In this document: positions 32,201 through 44,660 of the stretch, in pieces | How positions within the stretch are numbered: the stretch's first letter is position 1 | Layout of the letters: each line of letters starts with the position of its first letter | Assembly: GCA_029298735.1 (NCBI GenBank) | Contig: JANSLP010000172.1 | Location: 1-64,000 of the forward strand | Length of the DNA: 64,000 nt | Source: Ophiostoma sp. CBS 140.51 | Taxonomy: Eukaryota; Ascomycota; Sordariomycetes; Ophiostomatales; Ophiostomataceae | Direction: 5' to 3' | The notes under the pieces: model-generated | What the model was told of the DNA's origin: nothing | Databases searched by the model: none | What the model saw: only the letters and a program-made list of their open reading frames with translations | Translations under genes and position numbers: made by a program

Positions 32201-35150
32201 GCCGGGCACCACTCCCTTACCAACACGAAAACAAATAACAGTTGAGGGCTGGTCTGGGTGGGTGTGGTCTAGCCTTTCCTGGCTTGTCTCAAAGACCTTG
32301 GTTCAAGGCACCTCCATCACAATAAAAAGTACCATACAGTAAAACAGGGAGCGTGAGTGGGTGTTTTTGTGTGGAGGATGGAGGCAAGTCAGGGTACGGC
32401 GAGATGGGTGTGTGGACTGTCTTGATCTCCAGCTGTACAGGGCGAGAGGTGTAGGTGCGAGCAAGAGTGTGAGGGCGTCTAGTTTGTGCTTCCAGTGGAT
32501 ACTGCAGGATGCCCTTCATTCCGAGGATGGCTGTGATGTGGACGTGGGTGGATGTCTGCTTCATGTGTGCTTCCTTGGACCTTAGTCATCGGACATTGTC
32601 CTCAGCGTTGTGTGATGCCCAACCCTCCTGCTGCCAACTTTGTGGTGACAGGCCCATCCCTAGAATTGATTCTCTCCCACAGACCTCTCCTTCTCGTGGC
32701 TATTACTGCATGAGGCATTGTCAGCGAGAGGATGTGGTGGTCATCGAGTGTTGCGATGCTTGATGAGGACAAAGCATTGGCACTAATATCATCATCACTT
32801 ACCACGATCATCGACGGTGGTCGTCCATAATAACCATCGCCTTTAGTCATATGCCACAGTCCTTCTCCACGTTCTCCTATTTTGAAATCCATGTTGGCCG
32901 TCTCCTATACTCATTCAGTGCACCCATTCGCTAGGCATCATCTCCGTCGCCATCTCCTATCTCCATCTCTCCTAGGGGAGACGACCCGTTTTGCGCACGT
33001 TCACACAAGCCACTATGCAAGCCTTCCGTGACCGTCTACTATGTGGTCCTTGGCCCTGTCCAATTAATTTGGTGCACTTAGAACGGTCATGACTATGTGT
33101 CTGAAAGCCTGAAAGCGTCATGACACTATATTTAATCTCAGCCCATTTTGACTTTTAAGATTCTAGATTCTAGATCGTGAATGTCAGCATGTCCACTACT
33201 CTACAGTAGGGACAATTGGGGGAGGCTGTACGACTTCACTCATATAGTTAGTATTCAAGCAGCACCCGACTACTCGGTACTCTTACTGAATTTTACTGTC
33301 AGAAAATTTCTTTTTCCTTGATTAATTTCTTCATTCTACACCCCATTTACTGTTTTATGCTACCAATAAAGCAGTAGTATGTCAGGCCTCCCAAGCGAGA
33401 GCGAGGCTCTTGCATTCAAGATCTGCATATAGTGTTGGCGCGAGCATCATCGGGCAGTTTCGGTCACTTTAGGAGGATATTAATTGCGTCAAGCGTGTCT
33501 TGCGGATGCCATTGTGTTCCGTCATATCTCGTACCTCGTTTCTATTGCCCTTTTCGATGTGTATCCGACAGTTCGGTCTCACTTCTTTTTCACGTCTGCG
33601 CTGTGCTTCCTTTGTTTGTTCGCTTACCGCACAACGTGAGAACAAAAGGCTCGATAGTACAGTTGGTGTTGGGATTGTCTTTGTTTCCCCCTTTTCGGTG
33701 CCTTTTTTTGGTGGAGGTTTTGGCGATTCAGCCTCGGCCTCGCAGTAGTAGAGAGTTGCACGTGTCACACTGTTTCTCAAAAAGACAACCCGGACAATTG
33801 ACATTTGTTATAGGAGAAAGCAACACGTTTTTATCTGTGATTTTTTACATCTTTCTACTTTTGGTGTTGTTGATCATTGCGGAAGTGTACTGTTCTGGTG
33901 ACTTAGACGTTTTTATCTTTTTTTATGAAAATCATTATTCAAATTGTTTTTGTAAAGAACACACAACAAAAGTCTAAACCGAATGTATCAAACTCAAAAA
34001 TTTTGGACCAAATTATTATTTACTTTCAAAAATGTCTCTTGACATCACCTTCCGAAACTATACAGTTTCGACGAATTTCCATGCAAAATTTAATCAATAT
34101 TGACGTTGTCTCGTCGCCTCGTCCGAGAGGCGGAAGACGAAAGCGGAAGCTGGAGCGGAAGCGGCCCTAGCAGCTGCATTTCCCACTCCGAAATATTGAC
34201 CTCTGTCGGCATTTACCGGAGACGAGGCCCTGACTTGTCTGGGGGAGACGTAACTACAGCCAATGAGAAATGTGGGAGTAGCATTTAAATTTCAACAGTA
34301 GACAGGAAAAAGCAAATAACAAGGGACTCGAAACGCCGATGACGAGCCCCCAGTAGGGCCCAGCAGGCCGCAAGACGCCGTTCGGGACTACGGCTCCCTA
34401 GTGGCAGCCCGTTCCTCGGGTTTGCCGAAACCAAGGAATAAAATATGACATTGAGGCTTTGCGATGGCCTATAATGACCCCTAAAGCCCTATTGAGTAAT
34501 TTCTCCGTAGACGAAGCCCCTGCGGAAGCGAAAGAAGAAAAAAGGGGAAAAGGAAGAAAGAGAATGCGTCGTCGAGGAGAAGGAGAGACAGAAAGAGAGC
34601 GAGAGCGAGCACCCATCGGGCGAGCAGCGGACGAGACGAAGCCCTATTAGCGAGCCCCAGCAAACAAGACAATGGAACCTTGTGGAAAGCGTTCCGCAAA
34701 CTTCTGTCTGTGGGGAAGAGGGGCAGTGGGCACTGAAAGTGAGGCCTAACGGTCTAAAAGGCGCTGAAGAGGCCCGCAAACTGTCATGACAACAGACATC
34801 TGTAGCATCTTTAACAAAGACACCAAAAATGGGCAAAAACAAGTATATCCAGGTTTTGGATGCGACGGCCCAATGGTCCAGAGTCTAGACCCTTCTGGTT
34901 TTTTTCGACGTTATTTTCTGAGGACGTCCCTTTTTACAGACACACAGACGTATTTGACGGACATGTGCACACAGACACGCACACGCGCACGTACACTCCT
35001 CCGCTCCATCTGATCGATCTTGTTGATCGCTTTGATCGTCTGTCCACTTGGTGCTACTACAACGTTCGGCTGTCCACTTTGCACATCGCAAAAGCCTAGA
35101 CCACCTCTTATGTTAAGTCATTAACTTTTTCTGAGGTGACTTTTATGTAT
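29242..35150. other. Gene desert, left part
   Basis: No convincing gene. A minus-strand open frame at 30178-29519 (about 219 codons, or a spliced form using GTGAGA...TATCCTGCAG with stop at 29841) begins with a hydrophobic helix but has no codon bias. An ATG followed by a perfect donor (GCCACCAG|GTGAGT) lies at 31594-31621 without a clear partner exon. A tandem GCGAGCTG pair sits near 32108. A locally GC-rich island (about 34100-34420) stands in AT-rich surroundings. Base composition otherwise drifts between AT-rich and mixed. Confidence 0.5.
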
Positions 35151-35212
35151 TCAAAGTCTTGGCATTGCGGCTCTTGAGAGGTCTCAAGTGGTCAATTGAG
35201 TCTACGGAATTG

Positions 35213-35400
35213 AATTGACAGAATTAACAAAGTTTGCAAACTGAATTTGACAGACGGTTGAAGAAACAGTTTCGACAATTAACATTGAGTTTGACAGACA
35301 CTTGGTGTTGATTTTGAGACGAGACGGTTTTTGACATTGACGTGGGCCTTCTGACATTTTACAGTAGACAGTTGTCAACTCAAATTGTCAAATTATCAAA
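35213..35400 (+). repeat. Degenerate TTGACA-rich stretch
   Basis: TTGACA(G) or close variants recur at 35215, 35247, 35291, 35331 and in inverted form (TGTCAA) near 35371-35390. Spacing is irregular, so this is a simple-sequence-like decay product or motif cluster rather than a clean satellite. Confidence 0.4.
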
Positions 35401-37710
35401 CGGTGAAAAGTCTACGCCGACGCCCTCACGTCAAAAACCCAACCTGCATAATTTTTTCGATGCATTTGCTCCTTAACCTTCTTTTTCATCTGTACACTGT
35501 AGTTTTCACCGTTTCATTGCTTCTTTTCCATATCGATTCGCTTCACGACACGATGGTCCCACGCCCCATCGTAGTCATCTGAATCGAATCGATCTGCGAC
35601 CATACTGCATCTGCAACTATCTGCAAGTCTGCACTATCCTGCAGTACACGTGTCCCACGTCTAGACGTGTTGGGGAAAGCACAAGATCTGGTGTCGATGG
35701 AGAGAGGGAGGAAATAAGAGGGAAAGGGTCTAGGAGATGGTACAGTAGCAAAGAAAAATGAGACGCAAAAAGGAATCAAAACCACAAGAGTACACCACAG
35801 CGAGTCATTGGCACCGCGATCCCGCGCTAGCATCGGTTTTGCAATGTGCGGGCGCGAACGGAGGACCCTTCGTCTTCACGCTGGGGTCGTTTGGCGTGAT
35901 GAGCCGCTTGACGATGCCGGTATCTGATCAGATCCAAACGAGACTCTGATTTCAAGAGGGTGTCGTCACGCCCTCGTTTCTCGCTTTTGGGGAGCTCGCC
36001 TTGGACCTCGCTTTTCCGTCTCCTCTTGCTTGAGACAGCGAACAAAGAAACCAAAAAAGCAACAAGGGAGGGAGACCTCCCCTAATCCTCTTCGGTTCAT
36101 CCCAAAGGGCCCTAAGAATAAAAAAATCAAGGAAGCGGGAGGCCTAAATTAGTTGAACTTAGCGACCCTCCTTCAGCTCCTCAAGTGCCCCACTTTCGAC
36201 GGCCTCGCCTGAAGTCGGTGCATGGTTTTTTTTGCTTTTTTTCTTCTTGTTTCTCTTGCTCTTGTTTTTTCGCCCATTCCCCGTTTTCTCCTTCGGGCCT
36301 AGGGCACTGTATTGCAGTGGGCAAAGCTGCGGGTGTGGATTATACTGAGTACAGTCAGTCCAGGTATCAAGACCAAGGGGCCCACGGGCCAGCTGAAGAA
36401 CCCTTCCCACCAACCCAACCCATCCAAAGTCAACTATGCGCCCGGCGTGTGCTCCAGCTCCAGATCTGCTTTTAGCAGCATAGATCATCCTGAGAAGGGT
36501 CTAATCATCCAGAGAAGAAGAGGACCCGCCCAGTGGAGAATGGAGACTCCAAAGGATGGGTGGGCCGAGTTCGAGAACTGCAAAAGTCGAACGATATTTT
36601 TCGTCCATTTTTTTCTCCGAACCTTGTCAGGACTGAGCAGGAAAAAAAACACGAATCCTGTTTCTATCGTCATTCCAGTCCTTTCCAGTCCTCATCTTCG
36701 CCCATGTTTACATTGTTTGCCATGCCCTTCTGTTGTTCGCGTTTCGCCTCAATCTCGTACTCTGTCGTCGGGGAAAAAAAGACTGCTAGAGACTCTAGTG
36801 GACGGCCAACACCGTCCAGTCCCTATTACCCGTCATCCGTCCTTTCCTGTCCCTTTCTTTCCATCCGTTGTGTCCCCCTAAGAAAGTCGCCGGGACGAGT
36901 AGGGCTCTAACAGAGTAGTGAAGGCGTAGTTGCTGTCTTTCAAAAGACCGTTGAGAGCTGTTTGAAGGCTGTTGGAGGCTGTTGTCATTTCCCCAGGGGT
37001 TCGTCTGCTGTATGATGGATGGTGTTTCGCCTTCAAGAGCGAGGGCAAGGCCTCACCTTCCGTTACCTTCAGCACACTTGACACCACCTGGGCGCTAAAC
37101 ACCTTAGCGATGTTCCCTCCCCGGTGGGTAGTGGTGGATTTCGGTGGATTCCCATCGCGGACGCCGCAGGCCATAACCTTGTCGAGCTGAGGCTCCAAAA
37201 ACCACTATGATAGACTGGAGACTGGACTGGAGACTGAACTGCGTGGAACGTCACTAGCTCCCCGGATGTCGCGTCTGCCGAGTAGAAAGCCAGATGCTGG
37301 AGTAATTCTCGGTACGTGGGCATGTAGACACAGTAGGCGCGTGCACGGCAGTTCTTTGTTCTTGACGACCTCGCTTACATGTTGAACCACCAAATGGCAA
37401 ATACGGCAAATAAGATAATTGCATTGTATGAGTATGTGTACACAAACGAAGCGCACATATCAAAGATCAACGACATCCAGACCCAAACATCACAACATCC
37501 CCTCGTCGGTCTTTCAAAAAATGATGTGCTCACTCCAAAATACGGCTGGCAAGCTATCCACAGCTGTTCCAAAAAGCCGACGTCCTTTCTGTTGCCGCTG
37601 TTGATTGTCATCAGGACCGAAACAGTCCCAACATCCTGCAATATCTGCAACGTCTTGGCTGGCTTGGGTTGCATCCCCGGACATTTCCCCCGGATCACGG
37701 ATGCAAGCAG

Positions 37711-37740
37711 AATAGGGCAGGATAGGGCAGGATAGGGCAG
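37711..37740 (+). repeat. 10-bp tandem repeat (RATAGGGCAG), three copies
   Basis: AATAGGGCAG followed by two perfect GATAGGGCAG units. G-rich on the + strand. Confidence 0.9.
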
Positions 37741-37840
37741 AGGGTGTTCCCAGGTTCTCGGGAACGAAGGAATAGAAAGTACGGTAGTCAAAAAGTACGA
37801 CAGTAGACCGGTCTGGAGCAAAGGCAAAAAAATTCCTAAA

Positions 37841-37870
37841 GCCCCAAAAAGCCCCAAAAAGCCCCAAAAA
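37841..37870 (+). repeat. 10-bp tandem repeat (GCCCCAAAAA), three copies
   Basis: Three perfect head-to-tail copies of GCCCCAAAAA, only 100 bp from the other 10-bp array. Confidence 0.95.
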
Positions 37871-40800
37871 CAGGGACAAGTAAACAAAATACGGCTGCCA
37901 AGAGTAAAGATCGCCAGGAGGGGTGAAACGGCGAATAAAAAATCCGAAGAGATGGACTCCGCCGAGCATTGTTTGAATTTAAATTCGCTCTAACAGGACC
38001 TGTCTACACATTTCTTTTTAAAGGAAAAGAATGAAAAGAAAAAAGACGGGAACTATTTAAATGGCCTCGCAAGCTATCATTACTTCTGGATTTGTTCTGC
38101 GCGCTCGCGTAAAAATAGTTGAAAGGCCAAAGGCGAAAGAAACGGCTTTTGTGCTAGTAAAGCACAGACTTTGATCATCGGGGACACTTTCTTTGGGGAG
38201 AAGGTGGGAAGGAGAAGGGGAGAAAGAAAGTGGAGCTGTCGGCTCAGACGCCCGCACGCGCACATCACATCGCCCATCGTCCGCAAGGTCCACTTCAATC
38301 GACGGGTATTCCGGATCGCTGCAGCTCCCAGGCGCTCTTAGACTCACCCAAGACTAAGACGACTCCAACACTACCCAAGACGCCAGGGAGCTACCGAAAC
38401 GCCTTTGACTCCTACTACTCGTTCAAGTGGTCGGTTAATTTTCGACACGCCGTTCACACATGCAGACGGCCATTGGGCAATTGGCATTTGATGGCGATTG
38501 GCCAGAAATGCTTTTGATCGTGTTTTGATACAAGTTGTATCGATTTTGATTCTCACTTTTCAGTTTTCATTTGTCACTTTTTGCTATCCTTTTTGCTATC
38601 CCGTATTCAATTTTCATTTCCTTTGATTTTGCTATTTGACTTTTTCGTCTTTGTATTCCTGTTCCACCTCGGGCTTTGGCTGACTCGCCGGGGTGCTCAA
38701 GTAAGTATGACGGATCCGTCTCGTCATTTGCAGGGATGAACTTTCAGAAGAAAATAGGAGTCCAGAATACCAGAAGCGAAGCATTGTAGTCGTATTCCGT
38801 ACTGTAGCAAATAATCGTCGTCGGACGAATTGAACACGACTCCACGAACCGATTCCACCTTTGACATGACCGTCTGCTGTGACTGTTCGATGCCACTGCG
38901 GGTTGTGGCCGTCTTTCATTACGCGACAAATGGCAAACGTGACTTTGCAAGTGAATTTGCAAGTGACTTTGTGACCACTATTAGGCGTCTGTTACAGGTG
39001 ACCGCCAAACGACACAGACCAGTCAAACTACACTCAAACCAACAGGCAAGTGGCCGTCAAGGTGCTGCACGGTGTTCGGGGCTCAACTCCCCCGTCGTCC
39101 GTGGCTGTGGCTGGTGTCTGTACATCTACAAGTACTCAATAGTAGTTTTCGCCACCCCGGATTTTGATGCCATCATTTTTACGTGTGCACTTTGTTGTCT
39201 GTATTATGTATGCACTTTAAATTACTGTAGCTGTCTCTAGTCCAGTACGGTACAGGCACACATTTTTGGTGAGGCATTCTTTTCACTTTTGTCTGCCACC
39301 AAACACCACCCCGGTCGTTGACTCTGCTCGATATCAGCTGAATGCAAGCCGGATGGTACCCTGGGGTCCACACACCCCGTTGAAAAGGAGATTTTCGGCG
39401 TCGAGAACAGAGGGTGTGAGCTTTCAACAGTTTACTGCGAGAGAGAATTAGAGAAGGAAAAGCACAGCACATTCAACAGCACATTATGGCAAACAGTGAG
39501 AAAATAGAGGAGCAAGAGGAGCAGCAGAAGCATAAAAAAACCGATCGTGGCATAATTTCACTTGGCACCACCAGGTCAACAAAACGTTAATTCTTATCGA
39601 CTGTGAATACGCGGGTCTTGCACAGCTAGACGGCACTGTCCGAATCATGCCCGAAAAGAGGACCAAACACAACAGCTAAGAATGCTCTGAAAACAGGCGA
39701 CAACACCTTGGAGATGACAAAGACACAAAGTAAATACGAGGCAAAAGAACAAATAGTCCTGTCAAAGCGTAGAGTTTTTCTTCCGAAAAAAGAGAGCGCA
39801 GAAGCACAACCAACGGGTCGCAAAACAATGAGATCGCACAAACGAATACAGATCGTATCTTGCAACAGATCGCACAGAAAAGGAAGATCGCACAAAAAAA
39901 TAGCCGCCTGTTGCTCGGAAAGATCCCTATGTTTTTTTCTGTCCCACCGAGATCGGTCTCACTTTTGCAGGAGCTGTGGGAAGGAAGTACATGCAGTCGA
40001 ACGACCCCCTCGCGTCACGCCCTCTGGACTGGGGCAACTGGGGCCAAGCATAAGCTTGCAAAACCAAAGAAAAGCGCCTGCAACCGTCCAGCTGCAGGGG
40101 TGATTACGACATGCGCCGGGCGCAGGAAAAGGGTTCCTCTTCTTCGGCGAAGAAGAAAAGACGCAGTCTGATGCAGCATTTCCCATGCTGTCTATTCGAT
40201 GCAGACGGCGATCGATCCAATTCTAAAAATCCAGCGATGGCGGTGAGCATGCATTGCATACGCTTTACGTCGTATTGCATACAGCAATCGGAATGCAACT
40301 CATGCAAGTGCGATAAACTGTAACATACTACAACGAGACGACGGGACGACAGCCAGCGCATATTGATTACCTGGTAGGCAAATATCACGAGATCTATCCA
40401 ACAAAATTTTATAACAGGCTTTTATTTACACCCGTTATTGCAAGCCTTCTCTAAGAGATGCCGTCAATTTAAAAAGCCAAGGACCGGCGTTGTCGACATT
40501 GGCGCAAACGGCCGTCAATATAGTCTGGCCGAGAGGCAAAGAGGCGACATTGAGCTTAAGCTCGAGCTTCATCGACGTCGCAGAATGAAGATAAACTAAA
40601 ACAACATAGTTGGACAGCAACAGAAGAACGTCACAAAGGTGCGCCAAGACCAAAACGGCATACGAACAGACAGCAAAAGACAGCAAAAGCGCAACAAAGA
40701 AAAGACGAAAATGGGCCGGCCTTGTATCTTTCTGGTCCCTTTTTCTTTTCGTCCCTACTTCACGGCGCTTTCTTTCGAGCCAACACGCAGAATTCTCCCC

Positions 40801-41832
40801 AACTCTAGCAAAAACATCCAACAAGCTCCGGCCGGCAGCTTCCTTGGAAGTGAAAGCGTCGTTTGCTCTTTCATCTCTCTGCCTCTGTTGGCGCGGATAT
40901 TTTGGTGCATTTTGGCGCGTTTTGGATAGCTTTTTGGATAGTTTTTCGGGGCGGAGGGCTACCTGGTCTGGTCTGGCCTATCTGGTCTACCTGGTCTACC
41001 ATGTCGATTTTGCCACAGGGCTTATTCATCATACAGCCACCAAAGAGGCCACCGGAGCCACCAATGTTCGTATTCCAGGCTTGTTCCTTGTTTCTTTCTT
41101 TCTGTGGTCCTGTGCGTTCTCTCCTGTCTTCTCATTCGCTTCCATGATTCCTTTCCTACTTGGGAAGCGTCCTATCCAGCTGCTCGGGAAGGCAACGGTA
41201 CCAACAGACTTCTGATAAAGTCACTTTCCGAAAATAAAGAGAATGATGAAAGAGACAAGATACTTCAGTGTTCTTCGACCCAACGTCCTTAAGTCGATCT
41301 CGTCCATATTTTCTTCACTGTGTTGCCTTTCTTTCACTTCTGATTATCTTTTGATCTGCTTCTGTTCCTGCTTCTTCCCAGGCTTCGATGCCGGTCGCCT
41401 GCCGGACAACTCGACGGCAGACAGTTCGACAGTAGATGGTGGCCGATAGATACAGCTACAGCTACTGACTGTTGGTCCTCCTTTATTTTTCGACAAGACG
41501 ACAGCAGGATATCGGCAGGCAGACAGAAAAAAAGCGAAGATAGCGTACAGAAAGGACATGCAGGCGAATATACAACGGATGTGGTCTTCCTTGATTTCGT
41601 GTCAACTAAGAATAGCCGTTGCACGATCCACACAAACGTTCGGATCAAAAAAAGAAGACGTTGAAGACGATGGCGAGTTATTGTGTTGAGCGATATGCCA
41701 AGACAAACGAGAATTGGGCGAAAAAGAAACAGCGACAAACGTACAAGACAATGATAGTCAAAAGATGGAAGCAACAGACAAGCAAAGTCCCAAGCAACTG
41801 AAGCAACAGACAATAAAACTCTGTGAAAAAGA

Positions 41833-41853
41833 GAAGAAGAAGAAGAAGAAGAA
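41833..41853 (+). repeat. GAA microsatellite, seven copies
   Basis: Seven uninterrupted GAA triplets (polypurine) in non-coding sequence. Confidence 0.95.
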
Positions 41854-42100
41854 ACAGCCGAACTAAACGCCAGTCATGATACAGACTCTTGTCGATGCAT
41901 TCCTGTAGGATGTGCTGAGCCTTCGTCTGTTTCTCTGCAGCTTCTCTGTGCTGTCCCTGTACTGTACCCTGGAAGGTATTCCTTAGTCCTGTGGTGCTGG
42001 TCCTTGTCGACACGCCCCCTCCTAAGCTCGCTTTCGATTTTCCTATTTCCCTCGAACGCGGCTCCACCCTGTCCTGCATCCATGAACTGCTCGTCCCTTG

Positions 42101-44660
42101 TACACACGCCCCAAGCCACTCTACCCTACACCCCTCCCTCTCTTTTTAACCTCCTCGAATTTTTGTTAGTTAACCATCCTGTTCTCTTCTACCCCTGTTG
42201 TGAATCCTTGAGATCGAGTGACGGTGTGAACAAGACAGTACGGATAGCTAAAATAGGAAAAGAGGGCAAGGTACCGTGACTGCACCCAGGTACTCGAGGG
42301 ATGTCTCTCTTGGCTCTAGTCCTCCCCACCTACCCACCAAAAGTGTTGTGAGCTTTTTGGTGGCCCTCCTTTCTCTGGTATGAAGACAACGCAGAAACCA
42401 CACGCCCCCATCTTTTTTTCTCAGAAATTTGTGGTCCTTGGTGTCTTGGCTTTCAGGCAGAGTCGTCTGCCGTTCTGCTTCCGCACTGATCTTTATCTCT
42501 CCACTGATCTCTCCATGTTCCTTTTCCACATCCCAAATCTGCTTGCCGTGTCTCGCCTTCCCACATCTGCTGCTCGCTGTTCGGCATCCCTTTATTGCTT
42601 TTTTCTTTTGTATCTGCTCAAAGCACCACCATCCTTGCCAATTGCCACCACAGTACACCCACACATCCACCACCACACACATTTTCTCCTCTTCTCTATT
42701 TCCTTGACACGTGGGACGGTGTATAGTAAGCCAGAGGGGTTGTGTGTGGTAGGCATTCAGTAGGGCAGCATTTTTTCTTGTTTGTTTCTTCCTTTTCTCT
42801 TCTTTCTTTCATTCACACCCCCAACCAACGTCACCGGCATTGTTCTTTCTATTGGGTCCTTGTCTTCTCTCGTCCTACTACGAGCTTTTGCCCTACGACG
42901 TATTGTGTACTTTCTAGAATAGGTACCCGGGTCCGCCAACCTCGAAGCAGAAAACTACCAACAAACATACACTCTCCCCCAATACTTGTTCATTGACTTC
43001 ACCTTGTTCGTGTCGAACTCAACTCTTTCGCCTGGACGTCCTTCGCCTCTCGTCTTCTCCCGCCCCCGTCTTTCCGCGAACTCTCGTTAGATCGACCCCC
43101 TTGAGCGTAGCCGCGACCACCAACGAAGACTACAACCACGACCACGACCACAGCGACGACTACCACGACACGACACAACCAACACCGACTTAGGAACCAA
43201 GCTTTACGTCGTCGCCTCCTCGCCCAACACTCAACGCCCAACCTCGTCTTCAGTTGCTCACCTGCTCAGCTCCTCAACTACTCGACTCCCCACGGGACGC
43301 TCCACCGCGTTTGCGCCTCTCGTCCAGCACCATCTCGCTCGCAGCACCATCCCCAGTGCTCTGAGTGTTTTTGTGCCAATGTCTCCACCACCCTCGAGCT
43401 CGTCCTCGTTGTCCATCTCCTCGTAGTCCGCCGTCTCGCCTTCGACCTCCATCGTGTTTGTTTGACCCTGTTTTCGGCGAACTCTTCCCGCCGTCTAGAT
43501 CTCTGTGGTTCTTCTTGGCCGCTCTTGCCTCACAACCAAACGCCCTTGGAGCCAACTCTTGGAGTCAACTCCTGGATTCAACCCTGGGAACCAACCGCCT
43601 AGCTCTGTCTATTATTACGGTCTCGACGGATCTCGTTTTGATATTCGTTTGTCCTGCTTAGACTTCTCCCTAGTACCCAATCGCCTCGTGCGTGATCGAC
43701 GCTTGGTCTCTCCAACAGATAACTGAACTCTTCTCGACTGTGGACTCTTTGGACACCGGGATAGATTTCTTTGAACTACTCTCTCGCTGCAGTCCTACTC
43801 TCCCCGACCTCCACGACCTGGGTATTGTATCGAGCTTTGTCAACTATTAGCCCCGTTTTCTTTGTCTTTACTTTAACCTCACCTCTTCACCTTTCTCCTT
43901 CACTCTCGTCCCACTACACCGTACTTTGCCACTACCCTCCTTGGTTTTTCTACATCAGTCTTCTTCTCCCTTCCACCCCCCTTCACCTACATCAACCTCG
44001 ACCCCATCCACCCCCTTTTAAACTTCATATACTCCCACACTCTTGCATATTATTCGTACTTTTGTTTATTTGACTTGTTGATTTCCTTTACTCTTAATCT
44101 TTTCCTTTCTTAACTTCTGCCTCTGCCTTAAAATTCTATTCTTGTAATCACATTCTTGACACTCTTTACTTGTCCTTTCTTCCTCCTCTCAACGCTTAAC
44201 TTCCTCTTGTCCTTTTTTAACTTTAGTTTCACATTTCAGTGCTTCTTAACCTCCCTCCTTCTCCCTCTCACCCCTTTTTTCACTTCCTCCTTCATCTTTC
44301 TTCTTCACTCTGTACTTTTAATTGTCCCACCATCTTCTTCTCTCGTTCTCTCCTTCATCTTCCAGCGCCATATCGCACTTCTTTTTATTTTTGACAAGAC
44401 AAAGAAGGACGACACAGCCAAGAAGGACTTTACTTTTTTGACAGACGGCGAAAATAACTTGGACCTTGACACTTGACATCTTGTTTTACGAGTACCGTCA
44501 TAGCATCACGAAGGTCCTTTTGTTGACATAACCCCCGGGGTGAAGTCAAAAGACATCGAAAAAAGGGACATCACTTACACAACATACGAAGAATCGAATT
44601 TACATGAACATTGACGATAGTATTTGAATACAACGCATAAAGCATACGCATACACACACC
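42101..44660 (+). promoter_or_regulatory. Long pyrimidine-rich promoter/leader of the Clr5-domain gene
   Basis: About 2.5 kb with a marked excess of C and T on the + strand and few purine runs, strongest from 43850 to 44370, leading up to the start codon at 44661. This is the pattern of a long transcribed 5' leader of a fungal regulator. No protein gene is supported inside; open frames here exist because of the skewed composition. Confidence 0.45.
44604..44627 (+). promoter_or_regulatory. Upstream ORF in the Clr5-domain gene leader
   Basis: ATG AAC ATT GAC GAT AGT ATT TGA encodes the heptapeptide MNIDDSI and ends 33 bases before the main start codon. If the leader is transcribed as expected, scanning ribosomes would meet this frame first and translation of the main frame would be reduced or conditional. 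Confidence 0.5.

Larger units (their letters stand above)
35401..42100. other. Gene desert, middle part
   Basis: No convincing gene. Short open frames on both strands (up to about 200 codons, for example 40610-41215) show no third-position bias or motifs. Seen instead: two blocks of 10-bp tandem repeats (37711-37740 and 37841-37870), a palindrome GAATTTAAATTC at 37975, a near-perfect hairpin TCTTCTTCG-G-CGAAGAAGA at 40138-40156, CTGGTCTAC-type repeats near 40965-41000, and a GAA microsatellite at 41833. Confidence 0.5.

Noticed and set aside
33432..33977. 181-codon open frame on + strand in the desert
   Set aside because: No codon bias, no motif and no good start context; AT-rich composition at the 3' end.
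36878..37198. 106-codon minus frame that reads somewhat protein-like
   Set aside because: I looked for a resemblance to known enzymes and found none that holds; no ATG context or splice partners.
37711..37740. GATAGGGCAG array as telomere-like repeat
   Set aside because: Not TTAGGG-type; only three copies with a 10-bp unit.
40610..41215. 201-codon open frame on + strand in the desert
   Set aside because: No third-position bias; overlapping frames on both strands are equally open.
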